Source of the DNA: Rhodopseudomonas pseudopalustris
GTDB lineage: Bacteria > Pseudomonadota > Alphaproteobacteria > Rhizobiales > Xanthobacteraceae
Assembly: GCF_900110435.1 (NCBI RefSeq)
Contig: NZ_FODT01000001.1
Location: forward strand, 372,001-436,000
Reading direction: 5' to 3'
Length of the DNA: 64,000 bases
Shown in pieces: positions 35,247-43,303 of the stretch. Numbering within the stretch: the stretch's first letter is position 1; each line of letters starts with the position of its first letter. The position numbers and the translations under genes are program-made. The notes below the pieces were generated by a model that had not been told where the DNA came from, made no database searches, and saw only the letters and a program-made list of their open reading frames with translations.

Positions 35247-36512
35247 TCAGTTGGGCTCGAGCCTCTCCAGGATCGTGATCGCGCAGGCGGCTTCATCGAA
35301 GCCGACGACGCCGCCGCCATTTTCCGCCAGCGCCAGCCGCGCTTTTTTGGCCTGCCGTTCGCCGGCCTCGCCGCGCAACTGCAGCACCAGCTCATGGATC
35401 ATCGAAAGACCTGTGGCTCCGACCGGATGTCCCTTGGAGACCAGTCCCCCGGACAGATTCACCGGACGATCGCCGCCGAGCGCGGTCTCGCCTGAGGCGA
35501 CATAGGCGCCGCCTTGTCCTTCTGCGCAGAAGCGCAGCATCTCGACCTGATAGATCTCGCAGAACGAGGTGGCGTCATGAACCTCGGCGATATCGATGTC
35601 CGACGGCGAAATCCCCGCCATTTTATAGGCCCTGTCGGCGGCAATGCGCGAGAGCCCAGGCTCGTCGAGCGACCGGTATTTGCCGCCCGACATCGTGCTG
35701 GCCCTGATCTTCACCGCCCGCTCCCGCACCCCGCGCGGCAATGACGCAAGATAATCCTTCGAGCAGACCAGAGCGGCGGCGGCGCCGTCGCCGATCGGCG
35801 CACACATGCTGCGTGTCAGCGGATAGCTGATCGGGCGATCGGCCAGGACCTCATCGGCCGTCATCGTGAACCGATATTGCGCCAGCGGATTCAGGCTTCC
35901 GTGATGATGGTTCTTGGCCGCGCCGATCGCGATCTGGCGCTGCGTCGTGCCGTAGCGTTTCATGTGATACGCCGCCTGCATCGCGTAAGTATCCATGAAG
36001 ATGGTGCCGCGCTTGTCATCCGGCTGGAACGGCTTGCCACTGACCTCACCGGCGTCGCGGTAGTAGGCGAGCCATTCGCCGGGATCGAGCTGATCGATCC
36101 CGCCGTCGAAGATCTCCTGCGTTCGTGCCGGGTCGTCCGGAACGAAGGTCTTCTCGACGCCGATGGCGAGCGAGAGCTGCGCGTCGCCCGACGCGATGTC
36201 CTTCCATGCGCCATGCAGGGCCTGAGAGGCCGTCGCGCAGCCGCCTTCGACATTCATCGTCGGGATGCGCTCGGGGAACAGCCCCTCCCGCACCAGCGGA
36301 GAGAGGCAGACCTGTCCGCGAATATTGCGCTGTCCGAATGTCCCCATGCCGCAGTTTCCAAACCACGCCATCGCAATGTCGCGTCCATCCGCCATCCCCG
36401 CGTCCGCCAGCGCCGCAAGATACGCCTCTCGGGTCAATGCCTTGAAGCTGGTCTGCGGCCTCTTGCCGAACGGCGTACAGGCAGTTCCGATCACATAGAC
36501 TTCAGGCATCAT
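35247..36512 (-). CDS. Thiolase-superfamily acyltransferase
   Basis: A 421-residue thiolase of the sterol-carrier-protein-x-like, lipid-transfer type. The nucleophilic Cys lies in NVEGGCATASQAL (about 88-100), the catalytic His in SKGHPVGATGLS (about 370), and the EVHDATSFCEI motif at about 305. It lacks the long C-terminal Cys-containing GG(G) end of degradative FadA thiolases but has a related ENGGGVVG. Probably cleaves a 3-ketoacyl-CoA. Two adjacent ATGs (36512 and 36509) are possible starts. Last gene of a ligase-P450-thiolase run; convergent with gyrB, 24 bp away. Confidence 0.88.
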   Translation of the reverse strand: MMPEVYVIGTACTPFGKRPQTSFKALTREAYLAALADAGMADGRDIAMAWFGNCGMGTFGQRNIRGQVCLSPLVREGLFPERIPTMNVEGGCATASQALHGAWKDIASGDAQLSLAIGVEKTFVPDDPARTQEIFDGGIDQLDPGEWLAYYRDAGEVSGKPFQPDDKRGTIFMDTYAMQAAYHMKRYGTTQRQIAIGAAKNHHHGSLNPLAQYRFTMTADEVLADRPISYPLTRSMCAPIGDGAAAALVCSKDYLASLPRGVRERAVKIRASTMSGGKYRSLDEPGLSRIAADRAYKMAGISPSDIDIAEVHDATSFCEIYQVEMLRFCAEGQGGAYVASGETALGGDRPVNLSGGLVSKGHPVGATGLSMIHELVLQLRGEAGERQAKKARLALAENGGGVVGFDEAACAITILERLEPN

Positions 36513-36549
36513 CTTTCTCACCAGTGTCGAATACGTCTCGTCAGGCGCG

Positions 36550-37773
36550 TCAGCGCAGGCGGATCGGGAGCGATTGCATGCCTCGGAGGATGATCGAATC
36601 CCTCCACCCCGGCGCGGAATCCGTTGCAAGGGAAATCCCGGGAAACCGCTCGATCAGGGCGCGCAGGGCGATCTGTCCTTCGAGTCTCGCGAGCTGAGCG
36701 CCGAGGCAAAAGTGAATGCCATGACCGAATGTCAAATGCGGATTCGGCGATCGGCCGAGATCGAGGCGATCCGCATCCCCGAACTGCTCGGGATCGCGGT
36801 TGGCCGAATTGATGAAGGCGAACACGCGCTGCCCCTGCAGCATCGTCCGGCCGCCGAACTCCACATCGGCGGTGACGACGCGCACCAGGGCGCCACTCGG
36901 CCCGTCATACCGCAGCCATTCTTCGACCGCCGTTTCGGCCAACGATGGATCGTCCTTGACGCGCGCCCACTGCTCCGGCGCGTTCATCGTGTAGTAGAAC
37001 CCGTTGCCGAGCAGGTTGGTGGTCGTTTCATGCCCTGCGAACAGCAGGAGGATGCAGGTTGCGATCACCTCGTCATCGGTCAGCGCCTCGCGCTTGTCGG
37101 GCTCGGTCACGAGCTGGCTGATGATATCATCCTGCGGATCGACCGTCCGGCTGGCGATGATGCCGCGAAAATACTCTGCCATGGCCTTCGCCCCGGCCTC
37201 TGCGCGGAGATATTTGTCCGCCGTCGCGCGCGACGTTCCGATGAACAAAGCGATGTCGTTCGACCAGTCCTTGACGCGATGCAGATCGTCTCGCGGCACG
37301 CCGAGCAGATCCATCATCACCGTCGCCGGCAAAGGGTAGGCAAAATCCGCAATCCAGTCGACCACTCCGGTGCTGCGCGCCTTTTGCTCCATCTCGTCGA
37401 ACAGCAGCGCGACGATCTCCCCGACATTGGGCTCCAGCGCCATCACAGATCGCGAGGTGAAAGCCTTGGTGAACAGCCGACGCAACCGGGTATGCTCGGG
37501 CGGATCCCGGAAAACCATCCATTTTCCGAGGTAGGTCATCAGATTGGCAAAGCCGCCCTGGCTCTCGGCGGGCACCGTCGCGAAGAACGGCGCCAGTCGC
37601 TCCGCCGACATGTCGGCGTTCGACACCGCCACGCGCCGCACGTCGTCATAGCGCGTAATCACCCACGCCTTCAGGACCGGCGACCAATGCACCGGATCAC
37701 TCTCCCGCAACTGCGCGAAGACCGGGAACGGATCGGCGTTGATCTTGGGATCGGCGAAGTCGAGACTCAGCAT
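36550..37773 (-). CDS. Cytochrome P450
   Basis: A 407-residue soluble bacterial P450. I-helix oxygen-binding motif AGHETT (246-251), K-helix E285-x-x-R288, and heme motif FGHGIHFCLG with the axial Cys356. No membrane anchor, so it is cytosolic and needs a ferredoxin and reductase, which are not encoded nearby. ATG 37773 with GGGAG nine bases ahead fits the usual length; an in-frame ATG at 37851 would add 26 residues with a weaker site. Lies between the ligase and thiolase genes and likely hydroxylates or demethylates the pathway substrate (inference). Confidence 0.93.
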   Translation of the reverse strand: MLSLDFADPKINADPFPVFAQLRESDPVHWSPVLKAWVITRYDDVRRVAVSNADMSAERLAPFFATVPAESQGGFANLMTYLGKWMVFRDPPEHTRLRRLFTKAFTSRSVMALEPNVGEIVALLFDEMEQKARSTGVVDWIADFAYPLPATVMMDLLGVPRDDLHRVKDWSNDIALFIGTSRATADKYLRAEAGAKAMAEYFRGIIASRTVDPQDDIISQLVTEPDKREALTDDEVIATCILLLFAGHETTTNLLGNGFYYTMNAPEQWARVKDDPSLAETAVEEWLRYDGPSGALVRVVTADVEFGGRTMLQGQRVFAFINSANRDPEQFGDADRLDLGRSPNPHLTFGHGIHFCLGAQLARLEGQIALRALIERFPGISLATDSAPGWRDSIILRGMQSLPIRLR

Positions 37774-37861
37774 CGAAGAAACTCCCGGTTCGTTCCACGC
37801 AGGCAGCGCGGCGCGCGGGACCCGATTGCCGGGTCCCGCTTCAGCGGTCATCGCTCAGCTA

Positions 37862-39784
37862 TCACTTGCGAAATCTGGCTTCGTCGGGCGTAGTCAGCCC
37901 ACAGACGCCCTGCTGTTCGATCATTCGCGCAAGATGTTGCCCGCGCTCGGAGCCTTGTTCGAGTTCGCCCAGCGCCTCGCGGGGCGTCATCGGCTGTCCA
38001 TCAAGCTTGAGATGCGGCGTATCGAACAACGCCGGCGGCAGGCTGGCGCAAAATGCGGAGAATCGCGCAAGCGGTGTGCCCGGCGAGTCGCCCCAGAAGT
38101 CCACCAGCGGCCGCTTCAGGGTCTTTCCTGCGGCATTGGCTGGCAGACTGGCTCCGAACACCACGTATTCCGGCGTCTCGTATTTGGCGAGATGCTTGGC
38201 GCAATGCTCGCGGATCTCGTCGGCTGTTGCACTCTCACCGGGCTTGAGCACCACGACCGCCTTCAATCGCTCCGAGAACACGTGGTCCGGCACGCCGACG
38301 ACCGCTGCCCGCAGGACCTTGGGGTGCAGGTACAACTTGTTCTCGACCTCGATGCAGTAGACGTTCTGGCCGCCCCGCACGACCATGTCTTTCTTGCGGT
38401 CGAGCAGCCAGAGATAGCCGTCTTCGTCGATCTTGGCCCAGTCACCGGACAGCACAAAGCCGTCGCGGCGAAAGACTTCGGCGGTCTTGCCTGGTTCTTC
38501 CCAATACCCCGCATTGGTCTGCTGGCCACGATAGGCAACTTCACCAATCACGTTGGGCTCGAGAACTTCGTTGCCGGCATCGTCGAAGATGGCGATGTCG
38601 GTATTCGGAGTCGCGAGGCCGCAACTGGTGATCTTGCGGATCGCGTCTTCGGTGGGCAGCGCGAAACCGACCGCCGTGCTCTCCGACACCGAGCCGGCGT
38701 TCACCATCGCGATCGGCGCGAATTCGCGATTGAGCTGGTTGATGAAGGTTTCGGATGACGCATGGCCGCCGAAGAGGATCTTCTTGAGCGTCGAGCAGTC
38801 GTGGTTCCTGAATTCCGGATGGTTCATCATCATCCAGAGCATGATCGGGGCCGCGACGGCCCACGTTGCCCGCTCGGCCTCGATCAGCTTGATGGCCTCC
38901 AGCGGCGTGAACGCCGACATGATCACGCATTTTCCGCCACTCAGCAGCGCAGGCAGGAAATCCGCATAGACCGCCGTGTTGTGATACAAAGGCGGCATAC
39001 ACAGGTTGACGTCGTCGGGGCCCAGCCCCTTGGCTGCGATCACCACGTTCTGCGCGCAGCCGAGCGCATTGATGTGCATCGCCATCGTCCCCTTCGGCAC
39101 GCCGGTCGTGCCCGACGTGAAGGAGATCGCACACAGATCCCATTCATCGACCGCCTCGTGATCGACCGGCGTCGTTCTCAGGGAGCTTAGTTCGGAGAAA
39201 GCCAGCGTTCCTTGCGGCGCCGCGCCGCCGATGACGAACACCGCCTCGACGCTGTCGAGGCCGCCGCGCACCGCATCGAGCTTGCCGCTCCAGACCTCGG
39301 AAGAGACCACCAGCCCCTTGGCGCCAACCTTGTTGATCTGCGCCGCCAGTCCTTCATCGGTCAGCCCGAGATTGACCGGCACGGCGACGCCGCCGAGCTG
39401 CACAATGGCGAGATAGGCGATGACGTATTCCGGGCAGCCCGCCGTCAGCAGACATAGCCGGTCGCGCTTCCCGAAACCGAATTCCTGTCGAAGCGCCGCA
39501 GCGACGCGATCGACTTGGGCGCCGACTTCGCCCCATGTCAGCCTCTCGCCGCCGGGATGGAAAACGTAGGCCTCGCGATCGGGCCAGCGCGCGACATTTG
39601 CGGCAAGGCACTCCGATATGCTGCTCGGCCGGTCGCGATAGGCCCAGATCTCTGTGCCTTCCCACGCAATCCCGCGCCCGCGCGGAGCAGTGATTCGGGC
39701 GACCGTTCCGGCAAGTTCCGGATAAGCGTCGCGCCACGACCTGCAAGTACCCTTCGCAGGACCTTTGACCTCCCAGGCTCCCAT
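37862..39784 (-). CDS. AMP-dependent acyl-CoA synthetase
   Basis: A 640-residue ANL-superfamily ligase. Adenylation motifs: SFTSGTTGVPKGTM (about 217-230), NAGSVSESTAVG (the A5 region, about 362), SGDWAKIDEDGYLWLLDRKKD (about 440-460), RGGQNVYCIEVEN, and the C-terminal Lys in AAGKTLKR. About 100 residues longer than usual, with a C-terminal tail and an extended N-terminus, so possibly specialised. It heads the ligase-P450-thiolase operon and is divergent from a TetR gene, with a palindrome between them. Confidence 0.92.
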   Translation of the reverse strand: MGAWEVKGPAKGTCRSWRDAYPELAGTVARITAPRGRGIAWEGTEIWAYRDRPSSISECLAANVARWPDREAYVFHPGGERLTWGEVGAQVDRVAAALRQEFGFGKRDRLCLLTAGCPEYVIAYLAIVQLGGVAVPVNLGLTDEGLAAQINKVGAKGLVVSSEVWSGKLDAVRGGLDSVEAVFVIGGAAPQGTLAFSELSSLRTTPVDHEAVDEWDLCAISFTSGTTGVPKGTMAMHINALGCAQNVVIAAKGLGPDDVNLCMPPLYHNTAVYADFLPALLSGGKCVIMSAFTPLEAIKLIEAERATWAVAAPIMLWMMMNHPEFRNHDCSTLKKILFGGHASSETFINQLNREFAPIAMVNAGSVSESTAVGFALPTEDAIRKITSCGLATPNTDIAIFDDAGNEVLEPNVIGEVAYRGQQTNAGYWEEPGKTAEVFRRDGFVLSGDWAKIDEDGYLWLLDRKKDMVVRGGQNVYCIEVENKLYLHPKVLRAAVVGVPDHVFSERLKAVVVLKPGESATADEIREHCAKHLAKYETPEYVVFGASLPANAAGKTLKRPLVDFWGDSPGTPLARFSAFCASLPPALFDTPHLKLDGQPMTPREALGELEQGSERGQHLARMIEQQGVCGLTTPDEARFRK

Positions 39785-39843
39785 GTTCCCTCTTCTTGTT
39801 CAGATCAGTCGTCGATCCGTTTCCCGATACCGCAGACCATAAC

Positions 39844-39862
39844 CAAACAATCGTTTGTTTTG
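39844..39862. promoter_or_regulatory. Candidate TetR operator in the divergent ligase-tetR intergenic region
   Basis: AAACAA-TCGT-TTGTTT (39845-39860) is a perfect inverted repeat within CAAACAATCGTTTGTTTTG. It lies 60 bp before the ligase start and 75 bp before the tetR start. Operators of this form are common for TetR regulators of acyl-CoA catabolism, supporting control of both genes. Confidence 0.6.
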
Positions 39863-39935
39863 CAAGCCGGCGCGTTGCTCGACGCGATGGGGCACGTCGG
39901 GTAAGGAAGCCCGAGCCTCATTCCGAACGAACCCG

Positions 39936-40571
39936 ATGATCGCGAAAAGCCGACGCACCCGCACCGCATCGCAAACCCGACAGGCCAAACCCGCCCGGGA
40001 GGACCGCGCGGCCGACAAGCGGCCGGCGCTTTCCGGCGATCGTCGACAAGCGCTGATCAGCGAGGCGGCACGGCTGTTCGGCAACAAGGGCTATGAAAAC
40101 ACGTCGATGCGCGACATCGCCGCAGCGGTCGGCATCCTGCCGGGATCGCTCTATCACCACTTTTCTTCCAAGGAAGAGTTGTTCGTCGCCGTCTATTCCT
40201 TCGCCGTGTCGCAATCGGTCGACGCCGTGACGGCAGCGATCGAGCCCCGATCCGCCCCTTGGATTCGCCTGGAAGCGGCTTGCATCGCACACATGCAAAG
40301 CCTGCTGGACAAAAGCCGCTTCGCCGCCGTTCTGGTCTCGCACCTATCGGTGTCTGGCCTGCCAGAACAGGTTGTTGCGCTTCGCGACAGCTACGAAGCC
40401 GTTTTCAAGGATCTGATCGCAGAGCTGCCGCTGCCGGCAGGAACCGATCGGCGCATCTTCAGACTTGGACTGCTGGGGTCGATGAACTGGGCGATCACTT
40501 GGTACCGCCCCGGCGGCGAGACGCCGGCGAGTATCGCCCGAAAGCTCCTGAATGCGATCCGGCGCGATTAG
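39936..40571 (+). CDS. TetR-family transcriptional regulator
   Basis: A 211-residue regulator. An Arg/Lys-rich leader of about 30 residues is followed by the helix-turn-helix (about 36-82): EAARLFGNKGYENTSMRDIA, then GILPGSLYHHFSSKEELF. The C-terminal ligand domain is helical and ends DLGLLGSMNWAITWYRPGG-like, typical of TetR proteins controlling fatty or aromatic acyl-CoA genes. Divergent from the ligase gene and likely represses it until an acyl-CoA ligand binds (inference). The stop TAG is part of an extragenic repeat. Confidence 0.9.
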   Translation: MIAKSRRTRTASQTRQAKPAREDRAADKRPALSGDRRQALISEAARLFGNKGYENTSMRDIAAAVGILPGSLYHHFSSKEELFVAVYSFAVSQSVDAVTAAIEPRSAPWIRLEAACIAHMQSLLDKSRFAAVLVSHLSVSGLPEQVVALRDSYEAVFKDLIAELPLPAGTDRRIFRLGLLGSMNWAITWYRPGGETPASIARKLLNAIRRD

Positions 40572-40670
40572 AGCGTTTTCGAGCGAAGTGGAAACCGGTT
40601 CGCGTGAAGAAAACGCGTCAGAACAAAAAGTCAGAGCTCCGGTTCTGATTCGATCAGAACCGGAGCTCTG
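40569..40670. repeat. TAGAGC-type repeat with an 18-bp perfect inverted repeat
   Basis: The first part (40569-40625) starts TAGAGCGTTTTCGAGCGAAG and contains gtggaaaccggttcgcg. The second ends with a perfect stem, CAGAGCTCCGG...GTTCTGAT against its complement (40632-40649 and 40653-40670, 18 bp, loop TCG). It separates tetR from the convergent pentapeptide gene and may act as a bidirectional transcription barrier, although no T-run follows. Confidence 0.7.
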
Positions 40671-40805
40671 GGCGGGCCACGCGCCATCTTCATATTTAAG
40701 TGCTGATAGTCATGCGGCGCGCTGAGCAGCGTCGCGGCTCACTGGCCAATCGGCGCGGTCCTCAGCCGGCTTGGCGCTCAGCCGATCATGCTCATCAGCG
40801 TCTTC

Positions 40806-41543
40806 CTACTCGGAAGAAACGTCGACTCCGAGGGCCGCCAGAAGCGGGTGCATCTGGTCGGCCGACACCATCAACCGGTCGAAATTCCCGAGTTCGACCA
40901 AATTGATCCCGCTGAGATTCGCGCCCCGCATATCGGCCCGGGCCAGTTTGGCGCCCGCAGCGAACGCTTGAGCGAAGTCGCAGCCGCGCAGATCCGCGCC
41001 CTGCAAATCGGCATCGAACAGCACGGCCTCCCGGAATCGACTGTTGTTCAGATCGCAATCGGGCATCCGAATTTCGGAGAGATCGGCAAGTTCCAGATTG
41101 CAGCCTTTCATCGCGCCTGCCCATTTAACGACCTTGCCTCCGAATGCGCGGGCGAAATCGACCTTCTTGAAGACCGCACCGCGAAGATTGCAGGTCTCCA
41201 TTTCCATGCCGAAGAGATCCGAGCGTTCGAATTTCGCGAATGACAGGTTGCAGCGATGGAAGCGAGCCTGCTCGATGCGCGAGAACGCGAACTGGACACC
41301 GAGATGGCCTTGATCGTCTGCGAAATCGCATTCCTCAAAAATCGCATCGCGGAAATCCGCGTTCGCAAAGCGGCAGCGGATGATGCGACATTTCGCGAAT
41401 CGAGCGCCCTCGAAGCATCCACCCGAGACATTGGCGTCAGCGATGGTGCACGCGTTGAACGTGGCGCCGGAGAGATCGAGTTCGGAGAGTTCAAAACCCG
41501 ACAGGTCGGCTCCGTCCAGGGTTGTTCCGGGCTCGAGTTTCAT
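40806..41543 (-). CDS. Pentapeptide-repeat protein, Qnr-like
   Basis: A 245-residue protein built of A(D/N)LXX-type pentapeptides from about residue 10 to 222 (e.g. GADLSGFELSELDLSGATF, CRFANADFRDAIFEECDF, FDADLQGADLRGCDF), expected to form a right-handed beta-helix. Gln/His-rich loop DDQGHLGVQ and the GMEMETCNLRGAVF segment, plus a C-terminal helix SADQMHPLLAALGVDV, resemble the layout of Qnr proteins, whose DNA-mimic shape protects gyrase from quinolones. The first codon is ATG 41543. It is 5.6 kb from gyrB. Family membership is fairly sure; Qnr function is inference. Confidence 0.75.
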   Translation of the reverse strand: MKLEPGTTLDGADLSGFELSELDLSGATFNACTIADANVSGGCFEGARFAKCRIIRCRFANADFRDAIFEECDFADDQGHLGVQFAFSRIEQARFHRCNLSFAKFERSDLFGMEMETCNLRGAVFKKVDFARAFGGKVVKWAGAMKGCNLELADLSEIRMPDCDLNNSRFREAVLFDADLQGADLRGCDFAQAFAAGAKLARADMRGANLSGINLVELGNFDRLMVSADQMHPLLAALGVDVSSE

Positions 41544-41739
41544 CGTTGGACCTTCAATCTCCAGGAGGACATGGATGAATCGGTCTGCTGATGTTGTTGA
41601 GTGTCTGTCCGGAGGACCGGCTGTGTCCGAACGCCGGCAGAGATTCAGTGCGCGAAGCGACCACCAGCACGCCTGGCGATCACCTCGAGAGTTGCTTCAG
41701 CCGTCATGGCCCTGAGAATGGCTCGATCAAGCCAGGAGA

Positions 41740-42510
41740 TCAACTGCGCCCCGTGAACGCGTCGATGCTGTCGCGATGCGCCTGGGTGGATTGACAGAGC
41801 ACATATTGTTCGAGATCCATGTAGCTGGCGGCATGGCTGAGCGCACCGGCGGCCTGATTGATCGCCTGCTTCGTCATCCGCAAGGGCGCAGCCGGCATCG
41901 CGAGAAAACGTTGCGCCTCGGCCTCGGCGGACGCCAGCGCGGCGCCCGGATCGCACACCACATCGACCAGCCCCCAAGCGAGCGCATCCGCGGCAGCGAC
42001 CTGCTCGGCGAGCATGATCAGCCGCCGCGCTTTCGCCGGGCCGACGAGCGCGACCAGACGCGGGACGCTCTGCCAACTCATGTTCATGCCGTGACGCAAT
42101 TCGGGCGCACTCAACGTCGCCATCGACGACGCCACCCGATAGTCGAGCGCCGAGGCGAACGCGAGGCCGCCGCCGATGCAATAGCCCTCGATCGCGCCGA
42201 TCGTCACCGCATGGAGATCTTCCCAGGCCTTGCAGGCGCGTGCACCGATCGAGTGAATCTGCAGCCGCTCCTCGATGCTGTAGCTCTCGAACTCGGAGAC
42301 CTCCTTCTGCCGCAGGTTCATGCCGGCGGAGAAGGCCTGCTCCGAGCCGGTGACGATCACCACGCGCACCGCGCGATCCGACTGCAGATCATTGGCGACG
42401 CGCCAGAGTTCTTCCAGCATCGCGTAGGACATGAGATTGACACGGCCGGCGCCGCGAAGCTGGACCACAGCCAGGTCCGGAGCCGGTCGGCTCAGCGTAA
42501 GATGTTCCAC
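41740..42510 (-). CDS. Enoyl-CoA hydratase/isomerase family protein
   Basis: A 256-residue crotonase-fold protein. CoA-binding and oxyanion-hole motifs are seen: AFSAGMNL (about 62-69) and GYCIGGGLAFASALD (about 109-123). The first catalytic Glu position of hydratases (GGGxE) is Ala here, while PE in SAPELRHG is kept, so it may not be a simple hydratase. GTG 42510 with GGGAG six bases ahead is chosen; an upstream GTG would add 16 residues. It ends the operon started by livH or by the upstream hydratase gene, 49 bp after gntR. Confidence 0.82.
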   Translation of the reverse strand: MEHLTLSRPAPDLAVVQLRGAGRVNLMSYAMLEELWRVANDLQSDRAVRVVIVTGSEQAFSAGMNLRQKEVSEFESYSIEERLQIHSIGARACKAWEDLHAVTIGAIEGYCIGGGLAFASALDYRVASSMATLSAPELRHGMNMSWQSVPRLVALVGPAKARRLIMLAEQVAAADALAWGLVDVVCDPGAALASAEAEAQRFLAMPAAPLRMTKQAINQAAGALSHAASYMDLEQYVLCQSTQAHRDSIDAFTGRS

Positions 42511-42559
42511 AGGCGCTCCCTTGGCCCGGCGCCCGGCGACATGCCGCGACGCCTGCACT

Positions 42560-43303
42560 CTAGATTTTGTATTCGCTGTCCATGATGCGGCGCGCGAAAC
42601 CTTCGAGGTAGCTGAAGAGGTTCTGTACCGCCGTATGCGTCGCCGCTTCGTCGCCGATCGCGACCGCGTCCATCAGCGCGAGATGGCGCTTGATCGCCAC
42701 CTCGGCTTCGCCCTCGGTCCACTGGTCGCGATAGTAGTACCAGAACCGGCGCGACAGAGCGTGCATCGGCGCGATGATCCCGCCGACGAATGGATTGCGC
42801 GAGGCTTCGACAAGGATATCCTTGTAGGCACGGTCGGCGAAAACGAAGATCGCCTGCTCCGGCTCCATGATCCCGTCGCGCAGCTCCTGCGCAAGCGTGG
42901 CCATCGCCTGGCGCTGCTGCGGCGTCGCGCGCTTCGCCGCCCTCACCGCCATGAAGGTCTCGAGCTGCTGCCGCAGGTCCAGCAGATGCAGATACTGGTT
43001 GATCTTGATCTCGGTGACGAACGCACCCTTCCGCGGCAGGATCTCGACCAGCTGTTCGACCGCCAGCCTGCGAAACGCCTCGCGAACCGGCGTGCGGCTG
43101 ATCCCGAGCTCGCGGCTCAGCTGATGCTCGGACAGCGCGTGTCCGGGCGGATATTTCAGCTGGACGATGCGCGCCTCGATGATCTTGTAGGCCCGATCGG
43201 CAGACGAGATCAGATCTTCGCCCGCAGCCTCGACCGCTTCGGCGGGCGGCGGCTGCGCGATATCCTGATCCGGATCGGATGACTGGTTCATGGATTCTCT
43301 CAT
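42560..43303 (-). CDS. GntR-family (FCD type) transcriptional regulator
   Basis: A 247-residue regulator. The winged helix-turn-helix (about 38-105) has YPPGHALSEHQLSRELGISR and TPVREAFRRLAVEQLVEILP. The FCD ligand domain (about 110-235) has HLLDLRQQLETFMAV and the metal/ligand residues in AYKDILVEASRN and HLALMDAV. Its ATG overlaps the TGA of the ligase gene by 4 bp, so the regulator is co-translated with the pathway it probably controls. The effector is likely an acid or CoA thioester. Confidence 0.93.
   Translation of the reverse strand: MRESMNQSSDPDQDIAQPPPAEAVEAAGEDLISSADRAYKIIEARIVQLKYPPGHALSEHQLSRELGISRTPVREAFRRLAVEQLVEILPRKGAFVTEIKINQYLHLLDLRQQLETFMAVRAAKRATPQQRQAMATLAQELRDGIMEPEQAIFVFADRAYKDILVEASRNPFVGGIIAPMHALSRRFWYYYRDQWTEGEAEVAIKRHLALMDAVAIGDEAATHTAVQNLFSYLEGFARRIMDSEYKI

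Noticed and set aside
40632-40670. 18-bp inverted repeat as intrinsic terminator
   Set aside because: No T-run follows on either strand; it fits better as part of a dispersed repeat.
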